From the NCBI GenBank assembly GCA_031082145.1, contig JAVHLP010000001.1, positions 62,001 through 126,000 of the forward strand: a stretch of 64,000 bases of DNA, read 5' to 3'. Source of the stretch: a bacterium (lineage in GTDB: Bacteria; Bacillota; Sulfobacillia; UBA995). The stretch's first letter is position 1; each line of letters begins with the position of its first letter. The position numbers were made by a program, and so were the translations under genes. Below the pieces are notes generated by a model. It saw only the letters and a list, made by a program, of their open reading frames with translations, searched no databases and was not told the DNA's origin. Shown one piece after another: positions 1-8,199 of the stretch.

Positions 1-994
1 GGATGGTGGGCGCCAGATCGGTGGCGGCGACGACTCCCGGCCAGCGAGTCGCCGGCGAGATCAGCAGGCCGGGACCGAAGCCGGGCCCCTCCACAACTAC
101 GGCTGTCATGGCCTGCCGCGGCGGCTGTTCCTGACCGCCGGGGGGGGCGGGCACCACCAGCACCAAGAGGTCACGCCGGCTGTCGAGCAGGTCCAGCAAC
201 CCGCCCAGGAAGGCGTCGAACTCGAGTAAGGATCGCTTCTTGAGGGCGGCAGCCTGGGCGGGGGCGCAGAAGCGGGCATACTCATCGGCTCGCAGGGTCT
301 GTCCGGTGTCTACGACCACCAGCGACGCTCGCTCAAGGGCGCGGGCCGTGCTGTCGAGCAGGACCTCCCAGGCCGCGGTCACCCCGTAAGCCCCGTCCGG
401 CTGCGGAGACACGAAGTCCGGGCCGACACCGCCGTAGTCGATCAAACCACTGCCGTCGGCAGCGATCAGGCTGGCCCATCGCCTTACCTCGCCCGGCCGG
501 TCGGCATTGCCTACCAGTGCCGTGGCGAGCCCCAGAAGCTTGACCGCCGCGCCCAATCCCCCGGGCCGGGCGCCGGGAGAGCCGTGGCCGGCCGCCCGCA
601 GGATCTCCGGCCAGGACGGGATCACGATCCTCCCGTCAATGCCCTCCCCGCCCCACCTACGCCGGTACAAGCGCCCCGCCGGCGTACCGCCGCACAATTC
701 GTCCACCTCAAAGGCGGGACCGCCGCGGCCGCCGAGAGCCACGCGAGCTCCCGCACCCAGGGTGGCATAGGCGGAGGCCGCGTCACGATCGGCCGCCCCC
801 GCGCACATCAGCCCCAGCCCTCCCCGCCCCAGGAGGCCGGCCAGGTGGGGAGTGTCCTCACCCCTGAGCTCGGCGACGGATAGACGGTCGGCCACCAGGA
901 GAATAACCCTGGGTCCTGCGCCGGCCTGCGTCCCCCCCGGCGCCAGCAGGAGAGCACAGGCAAGCAAGGCGACGCGAACCCGCTTGTTCGACAA
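1..994 (-). CDS. Exported alkaline-phosphatase-superfamily-like protein, partial (3' end off window)
   Basis: A reading frame stays open from a TTG at 994 to the left window edge (about 331 codons), preceded by GGAGG at 1005-1001, 5-6 nt from the TTG. The N-terminus is basic then hydrophobic (LSNKRVRVALLACALLLAPG), a likely Sec signal peptide, so the product should be exported. The mature start contains RVILLVADRLSVAEL followed by DTPHLAGLL, which resembles the first metal-binding strand of alkaline phosphatase/sulfatase-fold enzymes. Further on, YATLGAGARVALGG and VVVDTGQTLRADEY occur. The C-terminal part with the remaining metal ligands is missing, so the family call is tentative. It is divergent from the CapA-like gene at 1199. 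Third positions are strongly GC-rich, as in neighbouring genes. Confidence 0.6.
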   Translation of the reverse strand, partial: MSNKRVRVALLACALLLAPGGTQAGAGPRVILLVADRLSVAELRGEDTPHLAGLLGRGGLGLMCAGAADRDAASAYATLGAGARVALGGRGGPAFEVDELCGGTPAGRLYRRRWGGEGIDGRIVIPSWPEILRAAGHGSPGARPGGLGAAVKLLGLATALVGNADRPGEVRRWASLIAADGSGLIDYGGVGPDFVSPQPDGAYGVTAAWEVLLDSTARALERASLVVVDTGQTLRADEYARFCAPAQAAALKKRSLLEFDAFLGGLLDLLDSRRDLLVLVVPAPPGGQEQPPRQAMTAVVVEGPGFGPGLLISPATRWPGVVAATDLAPTI

Positions 995-1198
995 AGTCAC
1001 CTCCCCGGCAGCTATTATGGCCGGGCAGAGGTTTGGCGCCCCATGCCCGCGGAGCCATAGCCACTTGTTCCCATCCGCGAGCTAAGAGGCGTCTAGCTGC
1101 CCTTTACCTTGATACCGGTGCAAGGACGCCGTCCGCTTGGGCCACGCTGGAGGAACCGGACGTTAACGGGGCGAACCGCGCTCCGGGAGGTGCCTGAG

Positions 1199-2629
1199 TT
1201 GAGGACAGGATGGTGTCACCCTCTGGCCGCAGCCCGAACGTGCCTCTTGGTGCTCATATCGTCGTCCGTCCTGGTGGGTGTCCCCGCATCGGCCGCCCCG
1301 CGCGTATACGTGGACGGGCGGCGGCTGTCGCTGGACTCCCCGGTGGTCACCGTCGACGACCGGGCCCTGGTGCCCGCCCGGGCAGTCTTCGAGGCCCTCG
1401 GAGCCAGGGTTGAGTGGGATCCCCGCGACCACCGGGTCACCATCACCGCCGACGAGCGTCGGATCGAGCTCTGGGTGGGTTTGAACCTGGCCCGGGTCAA
1501 CGGCGTGGGGATCCCCGTGCACCCGGCGCCCATCCTGGTGGGAGGCAGGGTCGCGGTGCCCGTCCGCTTCGTGCAGGAGAGCCTGGGCATGAGGGTGGAG
1601 TGGGACGACCGGGCGCGCGCCATTCGCCTCTACAGCGGTGGCCCAGTCGCGGAGGAAGCGCGGGCCACCCTGGCCTTCGCCGGAGACGTCCTCCTGGGCT
1701 ACGGGGCGGTGGCCGCCATGATCGAGAAATACGGTGTGCATCACCCCTGGGACCACGTGCGCGCCGTCCTCACCGGGGCCGACTACACCCTGGCGAACCT
1801 GGAGTGCGCCATCTCCACCCGGGGTCAGCCGCAGCCGGGAAAGCAGTGGACTTTCCGGGGCAAGCCGGAGACCCTGGAGGGAATGCGCGCCGGCGGCGTC
1901 GACCTTGTTAACCTGGCCAATAACCATGTGCTGGACTACGGGATGGACGCCTTTCTGGATACCCTGGATCATCTGGACGCCTACGGCATTGCCAGGGTGG
2001 GCGGGGGCAGGAACCTGGCCGAAGCCCTCGCCCCCCACATCTGGGAGAAGGACGGGCTCAGAGTCGGCTTCCTGGGAGCCGCCGCCCTGTATCCCATGGG
2101 TTGGGACGCAACTGCCTCGCGTCCCGGCGTGCTCGTCACGCACTACGAAACCACCGTCATGAAGGCGGTGCGCGACCTGAGGGAAGCCGTGGACGTTGTC
2201 GTGGTGACGGTACACTGGGGCGAGGAGCGAGCGACCACGCCCAACGCCTACCAGCGCCGGTACGCCCGGGCGCTGGTGGACAACGGGGCCCACCTTGTCA
2301 TCGGTCACCACCCTCATGTTCTACAGGGCATGGAGGTCTACCGGGGTTCGGTCATCGCCTACAGCCTGGCCAACTTCGTCTTCACTTTCAGCGGCTGGGA
2401 GGACTCCCGCGACAGCATTATCCTCCTGGCCACCGTTGACGCCGGCGGCGTGGCCTCGGTCAGGATCGTACCGGTCGCCGTGGCCTGGCCGGCAAAAGGA
2501 ACGGTGACCGAGGTGGGCCGCCCCCGCCCGCTGGAAGGCGAGGAAGCACGCCGGGTCATCGGCAAGGTGGCCGACCGTTCCCGGGCATGGGGCACCGTGT
2601 TCAACGAGGAGGGGTGGCTGCTGCCCTGA
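1199..2629 (+). CDS. Copper-amine-oxidase-type stalk domain + CapA family metallophosphatase
   Basis: A signal peptide (residues 1-33, ending near PASAA) is followed by a copper amine oxidase N-terminal-type domain with two repeats, VPARAVFEALGARVEWD and VPVRFVQESLGMRVEWD, usually a wall- or surface-associated module in Firmicutes. From about residue 155 comes a CapA/PGA_cap domain: FAGDVLLGYG, NLECAIS, NLANNHVLDYG, VTVHWGEE and GHHPHVLQGMEVY are the metal-binding and active-site blocks of this calcineurin-like family, often tied to poly-gamma-glutamate or other wall polymers. The TTG at 1199 is chosen because GGGAGGTG lies 6 nt upstream and the signal peptide then begins properly; an earlier TTG at 1109 would add 30 residues with no ribosome site. 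Substrate unknown. Confidence 0.88.
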   Translation: MRTGWCHPLAAARTCLLVLISSSVLVGVPASAAPRVYVDGRRLSLDSPVVTVDDRALVPARAVFEALGARVEWDPRDHRVTITADERRIELWVGLNLARVNGVGIPVHPAPILVGGRVAVPVRFVQESLGMRVEWDDRARAIRLYSGGPVAEEARATLAFAGDVLLGYGAVAAMIEKYGVHHPWDHVRAVLTGADYTLANLECAISTRGQPQPGKQWTFRGKPETLEGMRAGGVDLVNLANNHVLDYGMDAFLDTLDHLDAYGIARVGGGRNLAEALAPHIWEKDGLRVGFLGAAALYPMGWDATASRPGVLVTHYETTVMKAVRDLREAVDVVVVTVHWGEERATTPNAYQRRYARALVDNGAHLVIGHHPHVLQGMEVYRGSVIAYSLANFVFTFSGWEDSRDSIILLATVDAGGVASVRIVPVAVAWPAKGTVTEVGRPRPLEGEEARRVIGKVADRSRAWGTVFNEEGWLLP

Positions 2630-2687
2630 GCAGGATTCCTCCGCTCGAGCCCCGAAGCAGGACTTCTACCGGGGCGAGGTGACCAGC

Positions 2688-3209
2688 ATGACCCGCAAGG
2701 CGGTGGTGAGCCTAGTGCTGCTGGCCCTACTGGCCGGTGGCTGCCTGTGGCCCGGCCGGCCCGCCGGGCCAACTACCCCCGCCGGCGACCCGGCTCCAGA
2801 CTTCGAACTGGTGGACCTGGCCGGGAAGCGGGTCAGGCTGTCCGAGTTGGTCCGGCAGGGACCGGTGGTGCTCAACTTCTGGGCCACCTGGTGCGGTCCC
2901 TGCGTACGCGAACTCCCGGAGCTCGAAGACCTCCATCTTGAGTTCGTAGGCCAGGGTCTCATCGTCGTCGGGGTCAGTCTCGATGCCAACCCCGCTGCGG
3001 TCCGGCAGCACCTTGGGCGCGAACCGGTCTCCTTCCTGGTCCTCCTGGATAGCCAGGGCGAGGTGGCAGAGCGCTACGGGGTGTCGGGCATCCCCCACAA
3101 CTTCGTGATCGGCCCCGACATGACCATCCGCTGGAGCAAGGTGGGCTACTCTCCCGGGCTCGCCGACCTCCGGAAGGCGGCCGTGGCGGCCTTGAAGGAA
3201 GGCAAGTGA
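2688..3209 (+). CDS. TlpA/ResA-like thioredoxin-fold lipoprotein
   Basis: A lipobox (LLAGGC, Cys19) predicts lipid anchoring outside the membrane. The thioredoxin-fold domain carries NFWATWCGPCVRELPEL (redox Cys69 and Cys72), then VVGVSLDANPAAV and the cis-Pro segment GIPHNFVI. Such proteins reduce or form disulfides on extracytoplasmic targets, for example in cytochrome maturation. ATG 2688 is preferred because GAGGTGA sits 5 nt upstream; the GTG at 2679 lies inside that ribosome site. It is followed 1 nt after its stop by the CD1871A-like peptide and then a polyferredoxin-type membrane protein, suggesting a small redox operon passing electrons across the membrane. Confidence 0.92.
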   Translation: MTRKAVVSLVLLALLAGGCLWPGRPAGPTTPAGDPAPDFELVDLAGKRVRLSELVRQGPVVLNFWATWCGPCVRELPELEDLHLEFVGQGLIVVGVSLDANPAAVRQHLGREPVSFLVLLDSQGEVAERYGVSGIPHNFVIGPDMTIRWSKVGYSPGLADLRKAAVAALKEGK

Positions 3210-3210
3210 C

Positions 3211-3351
3211 GTGCGGCGGCTAGGACTGGGGCCCGCCCTGCTGTTGGCCGCCGCCGCCCTGTTCTTGGCCGGCCTTTTCCGGGGCGAAGCCAACTGGGTC
3301 TTGCGCTATGTCCAGACCCTCTGCTTGGCCTGCATGGGGCTGGTGCGCTAG
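3211..3351 (+). CDS. CD1871A-family CXXC-motif small membrane protein
   Basis: A 46-codon frame from GTG 3211 to TAG 3351 encodes one membrane segment (about residues 8-23) followed by VLRYVQTLCLACMGLVR, with C38-x-x-C41. This layout, one helix followed by a CLxCxG motif near the end, matches the small CD1871A-type CXXC family found beside TlpA-like thioredoxins and 4Fe-4S membrane proteins in Clostridia (family recognised from memory). It begins directly after the TlpA stop, and the ferredoxin gene starts right after its own stop. Role unknown; a redox relay or metal-handling partner of its neighbours is inferred. Confidence 0.75.
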   Translation: MRRLGLGPALLLAAAALFLAGLFRGEANWVLRYVQTLCLACMGLVR

Positions 3352-3352
3352 G

Positions 3353-4126
3353 GTGCGGCGGCGAGTCCAGATCCTGAGCGCGATGGCCGCCAACCTGCCG
3401 GCCCTATCCTTCCTGCGCTGCTGCCCCTACCCTTTCCTGCACTGTCACGCCTGCCCCCTGGCCATTGGCGCCTGCCCGGTCGGCGTTCTCCAGCATTTCG
3501 TGATCCTCCGGCGTCTCCCCCTTTACCTGGTGGGAGCCGGTGCGGCCGTGGCCGCGCTGTGGGGCCGCGCCTCCTGCGCCTTCCTCTGTCCTTTCGGCCT
3601 CCTGCAGGAGTGGCTACGCGAGCTGGGAGACCGCTTGGGCCTGGCCGAGCTGCCGATCTCCAACCGCGCCACTTGGACGCGCTGGATTGTGTTGGCCGTC
3701 CTGGTGCTGGGCCTCCCCGTCCTCCTGCGGGAGCCTTGGTTCTGTAAGCTCTGCCCCAACGGCACCCTGCTGGCCGGCATACCGCTGGTCATCACCGACC
3801 CCGGTCTGCGTTCCCTGGCGGGGACCATGTTCCTGGCGAAGGTGGGCCTGCTGGCGGCCGTCATCGGCCTGGCCCTGGTGGCCAAGCGCCCCTTCTGCCG
3901 GTTCGCCTGTCCCTTTGGCGCCCTGCTCGGTCTCGGTAACCGGGCCGCCCTGTTCCACCTGGAGGTTGACCGCGAGCGCTGCACCGGTTGCGATGAATGC
4001 CGGGATCGCTGCCCGATGGACCTGACCCTGCCCGGAGGGGCCGGCTCGCCCGGCTGCATCCAGTGCCGCCAGTGCACGGTCTGCCCGGCGGTTAGGGCGG
4101 TCCGGGGGTGGAAGCGGCCGGATTAG
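3353..4126 (+). CDS. NapH/polyferredoxin-like 4Fe-4S membrane protein
   Basis: About 257 residues with four hydrophobic segments and many cysteine clusters: CCPYPFLHCHACPLAIGACPVG near the start, CAFLCPFGLLQEWL, CKLCPNGTLL, CRFACPFGALLGLGN, then a ferredoxin-like CTGCDECRDRCPMDL and CIQCRQCTVCP. The CxxxCPxG motifs are typical of NapH/CcoG/RdxA-type membrane proteins that move electrons through 4Fe-4S clusters. GTG 3353 directly follows the preceding stop; ATG 3383 is an alternative giving a shorter N-terminus. Third gene of the TlpA-CD1871A-ferredoxin cluster. Its 3' end overlaps the end of the convergent pcp gene by 4 bp. Confidence 0.86.
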   Translation: MRRRVQILSAMAANLPALSFLRCCPYPFLHCHACPLAIGACPVGVLQHFVILRRLPLYLVGAGAAVAALWGRASCAFLCPFGLLQEWLRELGDRLGLAELPISNRATWTRWIVLAVLVLGLPVLLREPWFCKLCPNGTLLAGIPLVITDPGLRSLAGTMFLAKVGLLAAVIGLALVAKRPFCRFACPFGALLGLGNRAALFHLEVDRERCTGCDECRDRCPMDLTLPGGAGSPGCIQCRQCTVCPAVRAVRGWKRPD

Positions 4127-4728
4127 CCCGCCAGAATCGCGGCCAGGGCCAGTACTCCTCTTGCCTGGTCGTCAAGGCTCATACTGGCGGGCGGAGGATC
4201 CTTGGCCAAGGCCTGCTCTGGCAGGAGCGGCAGGTGGACGAAGCCGGCGGGGATGGCGAGGTCCCGCTGCTCCAGGAAGTGCATGGCCGCGTAGAAGACC
4301 GCGTTGCACAGGTACAGACCGGCGCTGCTGGACAGGGTGGCCGGCGAGGCCTGTTCCCGCAAGGCCCGCATCAGGTCCCCCAGCGGCAGGGTAGAGAAGT
4401 AAGCGGCGGGACCGCCTTCCACCACAGCAACATCATTGGCCTCACAGCCGGCGGCGTCCACACCGGAGCGGAGGTTGACCGCCACCCGTTCCAGGGTCAG
4501 GGCGGTCGAGCGAGCGCTCTGGCCCAGCATGAGAAGGGCCCGGGGACCGGCCTGGCCGAGTTCCGCCAGCAACCGCTGGGGACCGGTGTGCCAGTCCACG
4601 GGCAGGACTACCGCCCGTAGCCGGACACCCCTCACGTCGGTCCCGTTCAAGGTCCGGGCTACCTCCGCCGAAGGGTTGACCCGCTCGCCCCCGAAGGGCT
4701 CGAAACCGGAGATCAGGATGTGGTTCAC
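4123..4728 (-). CDS. pcp: Pyroglutamyl-peptidase I
   Basis: A cytosolic cysteine peptidase that removes N-terminal pyroglutamate from peptides. The 201-residue length is normal for the family. Signatures seen: ISGFEPFGGERVNPS at the N-terminus, Glu80 in TALTLERVAVNLR, Cys141 in SAGLYLCNAVFY and His165 in GFVHLPLLPEQ, forming the expected Glu-Cys-His triad. GTG 4728 overlaps the stop of the upstream HAD gene by 4 bp, indicating translational coupling. It converges with the ferredoxin gene on the plus strand. Confidence 0.95.
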   Translation of the reverse strand: MNHILISGFEPFGGERVNPSAEVARTLNGTDVRGVRLRAVVLPVDWHTGPQRLLAELGQAGPRALLMLGQSARSTALTLERVAVNLRSGVDAAGCEANDVAVVEGGPAAYFSTLPLGDLMRALREQASPATLSSSAGLYLCNAVFYAAMHFLEQRDLAIPAGFVHLPLLPEQALAKDPPPASMSLDDQARGVLALAAILAG

Positions 4729-5462
4729 CAGGGTCCTCCCTGCCCCGGGGCGTCGGGCGCTCGATTGGCCTCGGACTGCAGGGCCAGGATGGCCTCAACC
4801 AGTCCTTCCAGGTCCGGGAGGTCATGGTCGGGTACCTCGCCGGGAGTCCGAGGTTGCTGGTCCCGGTGGTCGCCCACCCGGATCCGGATGGCCCTCAGCC
4901 CCGCCTGGCGGGCCGGCACCACGTCACAGTCCAGCCGATCGCCAACCATCACCTTCAGACCCGGCCCCGGGTCCACCACTTCGACCAGCCACTGGTAGTA
5001 GCGCACGTCCGGTTTGGGGTAGGGTGGCTCCGGACTGGGAGCGAACAACCCGTCCAGGCGGTGCCGGCGGAGCAACTCCACCTGCCTCGCGGGGCCGTAC
5101 TTCGTGGCCAGACGGAGGGTGAAGCCGGCCTGGCGCAAGGCTCGGGCCGCTTCCCGGATCCCCTCTCGGAGGGGTGGTGTCGGCAGCGACTGGAAGTGCT
5201 CGCCGCACCTGGCGGAGAGCCGGACGAAGCGCTCGCCATCGGGCTGGACCAAGTGCCAGATCACAGCTGCGGCGAACGAAGGCGCAAAGCTGGCAACCGC
5301 CGCCCGTCGGGCCCGTTCCAGGTCCGCCGCGGTGACGTCCAGGCCGTCCTCCCGGAGCAACTCCAGGGGCACCTGATCATAACCGTCGGCCAGCGAGTCG
5401 CAGACGATGGGACCGCCCAGATCGAAGAAGACGGTTCCGGAGGCTATTGGCTGTCGGTCCAT
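4725..5462 (-). CDS. HAD-superfamily hydrolase
   Basis: 245 residues with haloacid-dehalogenase motifs: motif I FFDLGGPIV (Asp14; the usual second Asp is Gly, as in the DxGG subgroup), motif II around LATKYGP, a Lys in YPKPDVRYYQW, and motif IV VMVGDRLDCDVVPARQAG. The cap region sits between residues 25 and 100. Likely a phosphatase acting on a small phosphorylated metabolite; the substrate cannot be told. ATG 5462 is the only plausible start but has only a weak ribosome site. Downstream pcp overlaps by 4 bp. The loss of the second motif-I Asp could lower activity, but similar variants exist among active members. Confidence 0.8.
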   Translation of the reverse strand: MDRQPIASGTVFFDLGGPIVCDSLADGYDQVPLELLREDGLDVTAADLERARRAAVASFAPSFAAAVIWHLVQPDGERFVRLSARCGEHFQSLPTPPLREGIREAARALRQAGFTLRLATKYGPARQVELLRRHRLDGLFAPSPEPPYPKPDVRYYQWLVEVVDPGPGLKVMVGDRLDCDVVPARQAGLRAIRIRVGDHRDQQPRTPGEVPDHDLPDLEGLVEAILALQSEANRAPDAPGQGGPW

Positions 5463-5580
5463 TTGAGTCGCGTTCGCCGGCTCTGAACGGTTCTCCTCTA
5501 CCGAAGAGACTTCAGCCGCCCGCAAAGGAATATCCTTATCTGTCGCCGAAGGCTCCGGCCGTGGTAGCGGAGGTACGCAA

Positions 5581-6225
5581 GTGAGACGTCTCCGTCTCAA
5601 GGACCCGGCCAGCTCTCTGATCCACTTCATCGGGGCCCTGCTTTCAGTGGCTGCCCTGGTGTTGCTCGTAGTTAGGGCGGCTGTCCGGGGCACCCCCTGG
5701 CACGTGCTCTCCTTCGCCGTCTTCGGCGCCAGCCTCATCCTACTATACACGGCCAGCACCCTGTACCACTCCCTGGCTTTGTCGCCCAGGGCCACCCTGG
5801 TGCTGCGCAAGCTCGACCACATCATGATCTTCGTGCTCATCGCCGGCACGTACACGCCCTTCCTGCTGGTGCCCTTGCGGGGAGCATGGGGGTGGAGCCT
5901 CTTCGGAGTGGTCTGGGGCTGCGTCTTGGCGGGAATGGTATTGAAGCTCCTTTGGATGGGCGCTCCCCGCGGGCTGACGGCCGCCCTGTACCTGGTCATG
6001 GGCTGGTTGGTCCTCATCGCCATTTGCCCACTGGTCCGGGCGGTGCCACCCGCCACGTTGGGGTGGCTGTTCGCGGGAGGGGCCTTCTACACCGTGGGCG
6101 CCGTCTGCTATGCCACCCGATGGCCCAACCCCTGGCCCGGGAGGTTTGGCTTTCACGAACTCTGGCACCTGTTCGTCCTGGGCGGCAGCATCACCCATTT
6201 CAGCGCCGTGCTGCACCTGGTCTGA
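5581..6225 (+). CDS. Hemolysin III (PAQR family) membrane protein
   Basis: 214 residues with seven hydrophobic helices. The PAQR/HlyIII signatures are seen: SSLIHFIGALLS, LYTASTLYHSL (the Ser/His motif), KLDHIMIFVLIAGTYTPF and near the end FGFHELWHLFVLGGSITHF, which supply the conserved His and Asp residues thought to bind zinc. The family is annotated as hemolysin III or TrhA; in bacteria it has been linked to membrane energetics rather than true haemolysis. GTG 5581 follows a GGAGG 8 nt upstream. It stands alone, divergent from the HAD gene. Confidence 0.92.
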   Translation: MRRLRLKDPASSLIHFIGALLSVAALVLLVVRAAVRGTPWHVLSFAVFGASLILLYTASTLYHSLALSPRATLVLRKLDHIMIFVLIAGTYTPFLLVPLRGAWGWSLFGVVWGCVLAGMVLKLLWMGAPRGLTAALYLVMGWLVLIAICPLVRAVPPATLGWLFAGGAFYTVGAVCYATRWPNPWPGRFGFHELWHLFVLGGSITHFSAVLHLV

Positions 6226-6402
6226 GGATGGAGCCTGCGCTGGACGAAGGTGGCCCCGGTGATGAACGGAGCGCTCCGGCAGATGACCTTCGGTTCCGGT
6301 GTCTGCTGGGCGTTCTGATGTCCGCGCCCGGTTGCTCCCGGCGAACCCGCCAACGAGGGGGCATAGACTGCAGCAGACGCGCCGGCAGGGGGTCGGGCGG
6401 AC

Positions 6403-6633
6403 ATGGACCCTCTCTGGACCCTCGAGTTTCTCCTGGCTGAGGCCCGTCGCGCTGTTCGCCTGGCCACAAGCTGCCTGGACGGCGTACTCAGCCAGGCCAT
6501 ACCCCACGTCGATAGCCTCCGGCCGGGGAGCCATCCCGACACCGGTGAAGGCCAATCCGCCCAGGAAGACGAGGAAGACGCCATCCCCGAGTACGTGCCG
6601 CGGCGCCGTCGCCGCCGCAGGAGGCGGCGGTAG
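6403..6633 (+). CDS. Small hypothetical protein with acidic linker and C-terminal arginine run
   Basis: A 76-codon frame from ATG 6403. Its N-terminal half could form an amphipathic helix (LEFLLAEARRAVRLATS). It is followed by a polar linker, an acidic patch (QEDEEDAIPE) and a tail of ten consecutive arginines ending at the stop. Third codon positions are mostly G or C, as in real genes here, and the stop lies outside any neighbouring gene. The ribosome site is weak (GGGGGTCGGGCGG upstream). No family recognised. An Arg-rich tail might bind nucleic acid or anionic polymer; that is inference. It fills part of the otherwise empty 6226-6697 gap. Confidence 0.45.
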   Translation: MDPLWTLEFLLAEARRAVRLATSCLDGVLSQAIPHVDSLRPGSHPDTGEGQSAQEDEEDAIPEYVPRRRRRRRRRR

Positions 6634-6697
6634 GCCTCTGAGCAGGAATCATGGGGCGGGCCTGCGAATCGCCCGGAGGTAGAGAGGAGGCCACCCT

Positions 6698-7435
6698 GTA
6701 GAAACTGCCGATCGGATCGCCGGCAATGGCCCTGCCGGCGCCTCGCTGCGTCGCCATCGCCTGTACGGGCGCTGGCGTGAAGCCCAGGAACGGGAGAGAG
6801 AATGGTGGGAACGCAACCGGGCTTGGGCCACCAAGGTAGACTGGCCGGCCTTTCTGGGCCGTTTCGGTCTCACCCTGGATGACTTCACCGGCGGCCCGCT
6901 CCTGGACGTAGGCTGCGGCCCGGTGGGGCTGGTTCACTTCCTCCGCCAGCCAGAGCTCTACGGCGTCGATCCGCTGATGACCTCCTACCGGGAGAACGGA
7001 CTCGTATACCCTGTCAGCGCGGCCCGCTGCACCGACGGCTTTGGCGAGGCCTTGCCAATGGCCGACAACAGGTTCACGATCGCCGTAAGCCTGAACGCCC
7101 TCGACCACACTCTCGATCCGGCTCAATGCGTACGCGAGATGAGCCGCGTGCTGGCCCCCGGCGGCCGCCTCTACCTCTGGGTGAACGTGGTGCGGCCGGT
7201 GTACGCCTGGTTGCGGGGGCCGGCCAACTTGGTCGACCTGGAGCACCCCCACCACTTCACGGCCCGGGAGGTTTGGTCAATGATCGAGGAGGCCGGGCTG
7301 CGACTGGCGCGCGCGGAAACCCGCATTATAGACGAGCGGCTCACCCTGCGCCGGGCCCTGGCCGCCGGCAGGCCAAAGCTCTACCTAGCCAATGTCACCA
7401 TGGTCACCTGGTTCGGGCAGGCGGTCAAGCCGTGA
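6698..7435 (+). CDS. Class I SAM-dependent methyltransferase (non-standard start)
   Basis: The fold is a Rossmann methyltransferase: motif I LLDVGCGPVG (about residues 68-77), then NALDHTLDPAQCVREMSRVLAPGGRLYLWV, the usual motif IV-V block. No ATG, GTG or TTG exists in frame between the preceding in-frame stop (TAG 6680-6682) and motif I. The best initiation site is GTA at 6698, with GAGGAGG at 6684-6690 leaving 7 nt spacing; ATC 6716 and CTG 6746 are alternatives. The product would be 245 residues. Its stop overlaps the GTG of a second methyltransferase by 4 bp. The pair lies at the edge of the exopolysaccharide locus and may modify sugars or lipids, which is inference. Confidence 0.75.
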   Translation, partial: VETADRIAGNGPAGASLRRHRLYGRWREAQEREREWWERNRAWATKVDWPAFLGRFGLTLDDFTGGPLLDVGCGPVGLVHFLRQPELYGVDPLMTSYRENGLVYPVSAARCTDGFGEALPMADNRFTIAVSLNALDHTLDPAQCVREMSRVLAPGGRLYLWVNVVRPVYAWLRGPANLVDLEHPHHFTAREVWSMIEEAGLRLARAETRIIDERLTLRRALAAGRPKLYLANVTMVTWFGQAVKP

Positions 7436-8199
7436 CCTCGTGGGATGATCTCCACCGGCGCCGTGAACCGGCGGCCATCGCCGCCTACCGCGAGCTGGCC
7501 AGTCACCGCTTCCTCCGGGCTACCCTGGCCCGCCTCTTCGTGGCGGGGGACACCGTGCTCGATATCGGCTGCGGGCGGGGCGAGTTCGTGCTGGAACTCG
7601 CCGGACGGGGCGTCAACGCGGTCGGGCTGGACTCGTCCCCTCTGGCCGTGGAGACCCTGCGCCAGGATCTCAGGCAGTCCGGTCTCGACCCCCGGCGAGC
7701 GCTGACGGGCGACGGTCGCAGCCCTCCCTTCAGTGGCTCCAGCCTGGACGGCATCATCGCGCTGGGCCTGCTCGAACACTTCGCCGACCACCCGGCGGTG
7801 CTGGCCCGCTGGGTGGAGTTGCTCAAGCCGGGAGGCCGGATCCTGCTCCAAGTACCCAACGCGGAGCGGTGGGCCTGGTTTGCCTTCGACGTCCTGGCCA
7901 GGCACCTCTTGCTGCGGCGACGATGGGTCGCCCCCCGCCGGACGCCCCGTGGCCTGGTGAGCCGGATCCACGGCTACGAGGAGCGGTGGACAGCCTCCTA
8001 CCTAGCCGGGTTGTGCCGGCAGGCGGGTCTCGAGGAGCTGGAATCCTACAGCGTCTACCGGGCCTGCGCGGCCGAACTGGGCGCCGTCGCCTGCCGCGCC
8101 TGGCCCTGGCTGGAGCGGCAGGCGACGGAACTCCCCGCCCGCAGGGGACTGATCCTGGTCTACGCGGGGCGCAAGCTCACCGGCCCCAGATCTGCCTGA
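7432..8199 (+). CDS. Class I SAM-dependent methyltransferase
   Basis: 255 residues. Motif I VLDIGCGRGEFVLELA (residues 42-57), acidic motif II NAVGLDSSPLAV, motif IV region DGIIALGLLEHFADHP and motif VI LLKPGGRILLQVPN are all present, typical of methyltransferase type 11/12 enzymes. The C-terminal half (MTase core plus HGYEERWTASYLAGLCRQAGL) resembles sugar- or lipid-modifying methyltransferases. GTG 7432 overlaps the stop of the first methyltransferase (GTGA). It overlaps the convergent GT-C-like gene at its 3' end (8177-8199). The precise substrate is not evident. Confidence 0.85.
   Translation: MTSWDDLHRRREPAAIAAYRELASHRFLRATLARLFVAGDTVLDIGCGRGEFVLELAGRGVNAVGLDSSPLAVETLRQDLRQSGLDPRRALTGDGRSPPFSGSSLDGIIALGLLEHFADHPAVLARWVELLKPGGRILLQVPNAERWAWFAFDVLARHLLLRRRWVAPRRTPRGLVSRIHGYEERWTASYLAGLCRQAGLEELESYSVYRACAAELGAVACRAWPWLERQATELPARRGLILVYAGRKLTGPRSA

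Noticed and set aside
4725-6056. Long HAD frame extending to 6056
   Set aside because: The part beyond 5462 overlaps the hemolysin III gene on the other strand and has no HAD features; the family N-terminus starts at ATG 5462.
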